NCBI GenBank assembly: GCA_903887655.1
Contig: CAISQQ010000207.1
Coordinates: 1 to 10,494 of the forward strand
Direction of reading: 5' to 3'
Length of the DNA: 10,494 nt
From: an uncultured Burkholderiales bacterium
GTDB lineage: Bacteria > Pseudomonadota > Gammaproteobacteria > Burkholderiales > Burkholderiaceae_C
The notes beneath the pieces were generated by a model. It saw only the letters and a list, made by a program, of their open reading frames with translations. It had not been told where the DNA came from and did no database searches. The translations under genes were made by a program, and so were the position numbers. Of this stretch, positions 6,609-10,494 are shown in pieces (position 1 is the first letter of the stretch; every line of letters starts with the position of its first letter).

Positions 6609-7118
6609 ATGTCCAAACCCCACCCAAGCCGCGAGCGCTTTGACTTGCTCAAGCACTGGCAAGAGGATGTGCCCCAGGACCGCTTGGCCCACTTGGTGAG
6701 AGACACCGCTCGGGCCTACACGCGGTCCTTGCAAGTGCGCTTGGCGCGCGAGCAAGTGGCCTTTGGGCATTGGACTTTTTTACGCATTTTGTGGCAAAAA
6801 GATGGGCTCACCCAGCGCGAGTTGAGTTTGCGCGCGGGCGTGATGGAGCCCACCACCTACAGTGCCCTCAAAGCCATGCAGGGTTTGGGCTACATCGAGA
6901 TCCGACATTTGGCCCACAACAAAAAAAACAAACACGTGTTTTTGACCGACATGGGGCAAGCCTTGAGAAAAAAACTAGTCCCCTTGGCCCAAGAGACCAA
7001 TCGCATCAGTGTGCAAGGCCTGAGCCCACAAGAGGTGTTGCAAGCGCGCAAGGTGTTGCTGCATTTGCTTCACAACTTGGTGCAAGATGAACAGGCCGAG
7101 GTGAGCGCTCTCGAGTAA
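6609..7118 (+). CDS. MarR-family transcriptional regulator
   Basis: This 169-residue cytoplasmic winged-helix protein is the last gene of the reductase-dehydrogenase operon, 15 bases after the dehydrogenase stop. The helix-turn-helix spans about residues 67-98 (LTQRELSLRAGVMEPTTYSALKAMQGLGYIEI in outline), followed by a basic wing (HNKKNKHVFLTD, about 103-114). Flanking helices, including RLAHLVRDTARAYTRSL near the N-terminus and a leucine-rich C-terminus, should form the dimer interface. MarR regulators usually repress nearby genes and release DNA on binding a phenolic or carboxylate ligand, so autoregulation of this operon and control of the divergent Rieske gene from the 4318-4398 region is the simplest model. 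Classical phthalate and terephthalate clusters often use other regulator families. The ligand cannot be read from the sequence. The start ATG has only a weak GAG upstream. Confidence 0.88.
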   Translation: MSKPHPSRERFDLLKHWQEDVPQDRLAHLVRDTARAYTRSLQVRLAREQVAFGHWTFLRILWQKDGLTQRELSLRAGVMEPTTYSALKAMQGLGYIEIRHLAHNKKNKHVFLTDMGQALRKKLVPLAQETNRISVQGLSPQEVLQARKVLLHLLHNLVQDEQAEVSALE

Positions 7119-7138
7119 AGCACGCCCTCGCGCGGCCC

Positions 7139-7519
7139 TCAGACTTGCAGCAGCAAAGCAGCGGCGACCTGGCGGCCTTCGCCTGCCAAAATGTTGTACG
7201 TTCGACACGCCGCTGGCGTGTCCATGCACTCCACCCCCAGGCGCTGCGCGTGCAAGGTTTTGAGCCACGCGGGGGGTAAAAACCGCAGCTTTGTGCCCGA
7301 GCCCAGCACGATGAGCTCAATGCCTTGGCTTTTGAGGGCGAGCAGTTGCTCCAAATCCGAGGCGTCGAGTTGGTCAAAATGGGATTTCTCCCACGGCCTC
7401 AACAGACCTTGTGCGCTCAAGAGCAGGCTGCTCGTGTGTCGCACCCCATTCACGGCAATCCAGCCCGAATCGTAGCCGGTCACGGCCAGGGTATCCATCT
7501 GATCGGGTTGGAGTTTCAT
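7139..7519 (-). CDS. Mth938/DUF498-domain protein (Xcc1710-like)
   Basis: This 126-residue cytoplasmic protein belongs to the Mth938/DUF498 superfamily, related to the mitochondrial complex I assembly factor NDUFAF3. Diagnostic segments are LIVLGSGTKLRF (about 69-80) and GVECMDTPAACRTYNILAGEGRQVAAALL (about 95-123), the conserved end of the fold. There is no signal peptide or membrane segment. No enzymatic activity is established for bacterial members. It converges on the MarR gene with 20 bases between the stop codons and no visible terminator, so the transcripts may overlap. It has its own promoter upstream but no recognisable Shine-Dalgarno before the ATG. It diverges from alaA. Confidence 0.87.
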   Translation of the reverse strand: MKLQPDQMDTLAVTGYDSGWIAVNGVRHTSSLLLSAQGLLRPWEKSHFDQLDASDLEQLLALKSQGIELIVLGSGTKLRFLPPAWLKTLHAQRLGVECMDTPAACRTYNILAGEGRQVAAALLLQV

Positions 7520-7556
7520 GGGGATAATGCTTAAAAAAGTGAAATTGTGTGTTCAA

Positions 7557-7586
7557 ATTATAGGATTTCGCCACGCATGACCTCAA
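7557..7586 (-). promoter_or_regulatory. Predicted sigma70 promoter of the DUF498 gene
   Basis: On the minus strand a perfect -10 TATAAT (7562-7557) follows a -35 TTGAGG (7586-7581) with an 18-base spacer. Transcription would start near 7550, leaving a leader of about 30 bases. The -35 directly abuts the Shine-Dalgarno of alaA on the other strand, so the two genes share a very compact divergent region. No comparable plus-strand promoter for alaA was found. Confidence 0.65.
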
Positions 7587-7592
7587 AGGAGG
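7587..7592 (+). promoter_or_regulatory. alaA: Strong Shine-Dalgarno (AGGAGG) that fixes the TTG start of alaA
   Basis: AGGAGG, within AAAGGAGGGG, is a full anti-16S match four bases before TTG at 7597. No in-frame ATG lies nearby, the nearest ATG (7577) being out of frame, and the protein begins right after TTG with the conserved family N-terminus. The strong site probably offsets the weak start codon. Confidence 0.75.
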
Positions 7593-7596
7593 GGCT

Positions 7597-8823
7597 TTGA
7601 AAGCAATTCTCAAATCCAGCAAGTTGAACAACGTGTGCTACGACATCCGTGGCCCGGTGTTGGACTTGGCGCGTCAAATGGAAGATGACGGCCACAAGAT
7701 CATCAAGCTCAACATCGGGAACTTGGCGGTGTTTGGTTTTGATGCGCCTGAAGAAATTCAGCAAGACATGATTCGCAATTTGCCCAATTCGGCCGCGTAT
7801 TCCGACAGCAAAGGCATTTTTGCGGCCCGAAAAGCCGTCATGCAGTACAACCAGCAGCAAGGCATTGAAGGCGTGCTGCTCGATGACATTTACTTGGGCA
7901 ATGGTGCGAGTGAGCTCATCGTCATGGCCACCAATGCGCTCTTGAACGAGGGCGATGAGATGCTCTTGCCCGCCCCCGATTACCCTTTGTGGACAGCAGC
8001 GGTCTCTTTGTCGGGCGGAACACCCGTGCACTACTTGTGCGATGAGGCCAACGGTTGGATGCCCAATTTGGAGGACATTCGCGCCAAAATCACCCCCCAA
8101 ACCAAGGGCATTGTGGTGATCAATCCCAACAATCCCACGGGCGCGCTGTACTCGGTGGAGCTCTTGCAGGGGATTGTCCAATTGGCCCGCGAGCACGACT
8201 TGGTGCTGCTCGCCGATGAGGTCTACGACAAAGTGCTCTATGACGACCAAGTGCACGTGGCCATGGGCTCGCTCTCCACCGACGTGGTGACCCTCACTTT
8301 CAATTCATTGTCCAAGAGCTACCGCTCCTGCGGCTACCGCGCTGGCTGGATGGTGGTCTCGGGCGACAAAAAGCGCGCAAGAGAGTACATCGAAGGCCTG
8401 AACATGCTCTCGTCGATGCGCCTGTGTGCCAATGTGCCAGGGCAGTGGGCGATTCAAACCGCTCTTGGGGGATATCAAACCATCCAAGACTTGGTCAAAC
8501 CCGGTGGGCGTCTTCGCAGGCAACGTGACTTGGCTTATGAACTCATCACCGCCATTCCCGGGGTGAGCTGCGTCAAGCCCAGTGCGGCGCTTTACATGTT
8601 TCCGAAGTTGGATCCCAACATCTACCCCATTGCAGATGATCAGGCATTCATCCAAGAAATGCTCCAAGAGACCAAGGTCTTGTTGGTGCAGGGCTCGGGC
8701 TTCAATTGGCCGCAAACCGATCACTTTCGGATTGTCTTTTTGCCCCACGAAGACGACTTGAGAGAAGCCGTGAGAAGAATCGCCAAATTTTTAGAACTTT
8801 ACCGAAAAAAACATTCAACATGA
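7597..8823 (+). CDS. alaA: Alanine-synthesising PLP-dependent aminotransferase (AlaA type)
   Basis: This 408-residue cytoplasmic fold-type I aminotransferase probably converts pyruvate and glutamate to alanine and 2-oxoglutarate. It resembles E. coli AlaA along its whole length: KSSKLNNVCYDIRGPV at the N-terminus, GNGASELIV, APDYPLWTAAVSLSGG, NPNNPTG at 177-183, D207 and Y210 in ADEVY, the PLP lysine K240 in SLSKSYR, CANVPGQWAIQTALGGYQ, and R378 in FRIV, which should bind the substrate carboxylate. The start is TTG with a strong AGGAGG. It leads an operon whose next genes make threonine; the stop overlaps the hom start as ATGA, implying translational coupling. AlaA-type enzymes tolerate several 2-oxo acids, so a wider amino-acid role in this operon is possible. 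Confidence 0.93.
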   Translation: MKAILKSSKLNNVCYDIRGPVLDLARQMEDDGHKIIKLNIGNLAVFGFDAPEEIQQDMIRNLPNSAAYSDSKGIFAARKAVMQYNQQQGIEGVLLDDIYLGNGASELIVMATNALLNEGDEMLLPAPDYPLWTAAVSLSGGTPVHYLCDEANGWMPNLEDIRAKITPQTKGIVVINPNNPTGALYSVELLQGIVQLAREHDLVLLADEVYDKVLYDDQVHVAMGSLSTDVVTLTFNSLSKSYRSCGYRAGWMVVSGDKKRAREYIEGLNMLSSMRLCANVPGQWAIQTALGGYQTIQDLVKPGGRLRRQRDLAYELITAIPGVSCVKPSAALYMFPKLDPNIYPIADDQAFIQEMLQETKVLLVQGSGFNWPQTDHFRIVFLPHEDDLREAVRRIAKFLELYRKKHST

Positions 8824-10130
8824 AACCGATCAAAGTAGGATTGCTGGGCATAGGGACCGTTGGACGGGGCACCTTTGAGGTTCTCTTGAGAAACCAAGCT
8901 GAAATTATTCGCCGCGCGGGGCGCCCCATTGAGATCACCACGGTGGCCGATGTTGACGTGGCCCGAGCCCTCGCCATTGTGGGTCAGCACGCCAAGGTGG
9001 TGGCCTCGGGACTGGATGTCGTGCAGGACCCGGAGATCGACGTGGTGGTTGAATTGATTGGTGGCATGGGCATCGCCAAAGAGTTGATGATCAAAGCCAT
9101 TGAGGCGGGCAAACACGTGGTCACCGCCAACAAGGCCCTCATTGCCGTGCATGGCAATGAGATTTTTGCCCTGGCCGCCAAGCGCGGCGTGATGGTGTGT
9201 TTCGAGGCCGCGGTGGCGGGCGGTATCCCCATCATCAAGTCCTTGAGGGAGGGCCTGAGTGCCAACAAAATCCAATGGGTGGCGGGCATCATCAACGGCA
9301 CCACCAATTTCATCTTGTCCGAAATGCGTGACAAGGGACTGTCCTTTGAGCATGTTTTAAAGCAAGCGCAGGCCCTGGGCTACGCCGAGGCCGATCCCAC
9401 CTTCGATATCGAGGGCAACGATGCCGCCCACAAAGCCACCATCATCGCCTCCTTGTCCTTTGGGGTGGCACTGCAGTACCAGCAAGCCTTCGTGCAAGGC
9501 ATCACCCAACTCCAAGCCCAAGACATTCGCTATGCCGAGCAACTGGGCTACCGCATCAAGCTCTTGGGTTTGACCAAGCGCGTAGACAACGGCATTGAGC
9601 TCAGAGTGCACCCGTGCTTGGTGCCCAGCAAATCCTTGATTGCCAACGTCGAGGGCGCCATGAACGCGGTGATGGTGCACGCCGACGCCGTGGGCACCAC
9701 CTTGTTTTACGGCAAAGGTGCGGGCTCCGAACCCACCGCGAGTGCTGTCATTGCCGACTTGGTGGACATCGCCAGGTTGGAGAGTTTGACCGCGTCTGAG
9801 CGCGTGCCGTATTTGGGCTTTCACCCCGAAGAGATCAGCGCCCTTCAAGTCTTGCCCATGTCCCAAGTGGTCACGAGCTACTATTTGCGCTTGCGAGTTG
9901 CTGATCAAACCGGCGTGCTCGCCCAAGTGACGGGTTTGTTGGCCGAGTCCCAAATCAGCATTGATGCGGTGCTGCAGCGCGCGGCCAGCGAAGGCGAGAG
10001 CCAAACCGATTTGATCATTCTCACCCACCATTGCCAGGAGTCCTTGATGAACGAGGCTTTGGCCAAGATTCAGCCCTTGCCCTCGATCCTGGCCCCCATT
10101 GTGCTGATCCGAAAGGAAGAGTTGAGCTGA
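8820..10130 (+). CDS. hom: Homoserine dehydrogenase with C-terminal ACT domain
   Basis: This 436-residue monofunctional enzyme reduces aspartate 4-semialdehyde to homoserine with NAD(P)H, the branch point to threonine and methionine. It has a nucleotide-binding GIGTVG (10-15), catalytic K105 in TANKALIA, the GIINGTTNFIL segment (157-166), the substrate-binding block EADPTFDIEGNDAAHK (190-205) and GAGSEPTASAV (300-310). Residues of about 350-436 form an ACT domain (YLRLRVADQTGVLAQVTGLL), which in this family usually mediates threonine feedback inhibition. No aspartokinase domain is fused. The ATG at 8820 was chosen because GLLGIGTVG follows within 15 residues; longer in-frame readings would overlap alaA by over 100 bases. 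The start overlaps the alaA stop and the stop overlaps the thrC start by one base. Confidence 0.96.
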   Translation: MKPIKVGLLGIGTVGRGTFEVLLRNQAEIIRRAGRPIEITTVADVDVARALAIVGQHAKVVASGLDVVQDPEIDVVVELIGGMGIAKELMIKAIEAGKHVVTANKALIAVHGNEIFALAAKRGVMVCFEAAVAGGIPIIKSLREGLSANKIQWVAGIINGTTNFILSEMRDKGLSFEHVLKQAQALGYAEADPTFDIEGNDAAHKATIIASLSFGVALQYQQAFVQGITQLQAQDIRYAEQLGYRIKLLGLTKRVDNGIELRVHPCLVPSKSLIANVEGAMNAVMVHADAVGTTLFYGKGAGSEPTASAVIADLVDIARLESLTASERVPYLGFHPEEISALQVLPMSQVVTSYYLRLRVADQTGVLAQVTGLLAESQISIDAVLQRAASEGESQTDLIILTHHCQESLMNEALAKIQPLPSILAPIVLIRKEELS

Positions 10131-10494
10131 TGAGATACCTCTCGACCAGAGGCGGCGCTGAGCGGCCAGGTTTTTGCGACATTTTGCTCGAAGGCTTGGC
10201 CCCCGATGGAGGTCTGTACCTGCCCGAGTCCTACCCCAAGCTTGACACCCAGGCTCTTGAGTCTCTCCAAGCCACCTACACCACGCGCGGCTATGCGGCG
10301 TTGGCGTTTGAGATTTTGAGCCTCTACATTGACGACATTCCCAAGACAGATCTCAAGGCCATTTGCGACAAGACCTACACCCAGGCGGTGTTTGGCTCGC
10401 CTGAGATCACGCCCTTGCGCGCTTGTGGTGAGGGGGTGTTGGTGCAGGCGCTCTCCAACGGACCCACACTGGCCTTTAAAGACATGGCCATGCA
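10130..10494 (+). CDS. thrC: Threonine synthase, N-terminal part (cut by window edge)
   Basis: The first 121 codons of threonine synthase are present and the gene runs past the right edge. The enzyme converts O-phosphohomoserine to threonine with PLP. The protein opens MRYLSTRGGAE, the typical start of proteobacterial ThrC, then has LAPDGGLYLPE (23-33) and ends in NGPTLAFKDMAM, where K117 is the PLP lysine, matching GPTLAFKD of E. coli ThrC. The ATG shares its A with the hom stop (TGATG). A purine-rich AAGGAAGAG lies within hom about 10-15 bases upstream, so translation is likely coupled to hom. Homoserine kinase, which must act between Hom and ThrC, is not in this window. Confidence 0.95.
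   Translation, partial: MRYLSTRGGAERPGFCDILLEGLAPDGGLYLPESYPKLDTQALESLQATYTTRGYAALAFEILSLYIDDIPKTDLKAICDKTYTQAVFGSPEITPLRACGEGVLVQALSNGPTLAFKDMAM

Noticed and set aside
5256..6770. Open frame of 504 codons on the minus strand opposite the dehydrogenase gene
   Set aside because: It spans the ends of three plus-strand genes with clear domains and shows no family motif; it is a codon-bias shadow.
8706..8819. N-terminal extension of homoserine dehydrogenase within alaA
   Set aside because: The upstream in-frame region overlaps conserved alaA coding sequence in another frame, while MKPIKVGLLGIGTVG from 8820 is the normal family N-terminus.
1..10494. Search for insertion sequences, transposase or integrase genes, CRISPR-like repeats, toxin-antitoxin pairs or prophage genes
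   Set aside because: None was visible; all sizeable conserved reading frames fit metabolic, regulatory or stress-related families.

Overview
The window reads as a chromosomal segment of a betaproteobacterium, most likely Burkholderiales (Comamonadaceae-like). This is inferred from moderately high GC, the style of the PhoH, AlaA, Hom and ThrC proteins, and the linkage of an alaA-type aminotransferase to hom and thrC. No database search was possible, so taxon and orthology statements rest on recognised motifs and remembered family sequences.

Layout. (1) Bases 1-2766, minus strand: a bcp/PrxQ peroxiredoxin with a clear promoter, a long 3' region ending in a strong intrinsic terminator, then phoH (PIN plus PhoH ATPase), then the first 75 codons of a class III (LigB-type) extradiol dioxygenase that runs off the left edge. 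(2) Bases 3052-7118: an aromatic-catabolism module. A Rieske oxygenase alpha subunit of the phthalate dioxygenase type (minus) diverges from a plus-strand operon of phthalate-dioxygenase-reductase-like flavoprotein, Gfo/Idh/MocA dehydrogenase resembling cis-dihydrodiol dehydrogenases, and a MarR-family regulator. (3) Bases 7139-7519, minus: a small Mth938/DUF498-like protein with its own sigma70-like promoter. (4) Bases 7597-10494, plus: a tightly coupled alaA-hom-thrC operon, with thrC cut by the right edge.

How the genes work together. The Rieske oxygenase would receive electrons from NADH through the FMN/[2Fe-2S] reductase, cis-dihydroxylate an aromatic acid, and hand the dihydrodiol to the dehydrogenase for rearomatisation. 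The MarR protein is the natural candidate regulator. The LigB-type fragment could be a ring-cleavage enzyme, but it lies beyond bcp and phoH, so its link to the module is only positional. The 4,5-dihydroxyphthalate decarboxylase expected for a classical phthalate pathway is not in the window. Hom and ThrC are the first and last steps from aspartate semialdehyde to threonine, and AlaA makes alanine from pyruvate and glutamate.

Nothing here is clearly a new kind of biological system, and there are no mobile elements, CRISPR arrays or RNA genes that I can support. The most interesting points are the substrate of the phthalate-type oxygenase module, the loss of the usual resolving cysteine in Bcp, and the structured non-coding stretch downstream of bcp.
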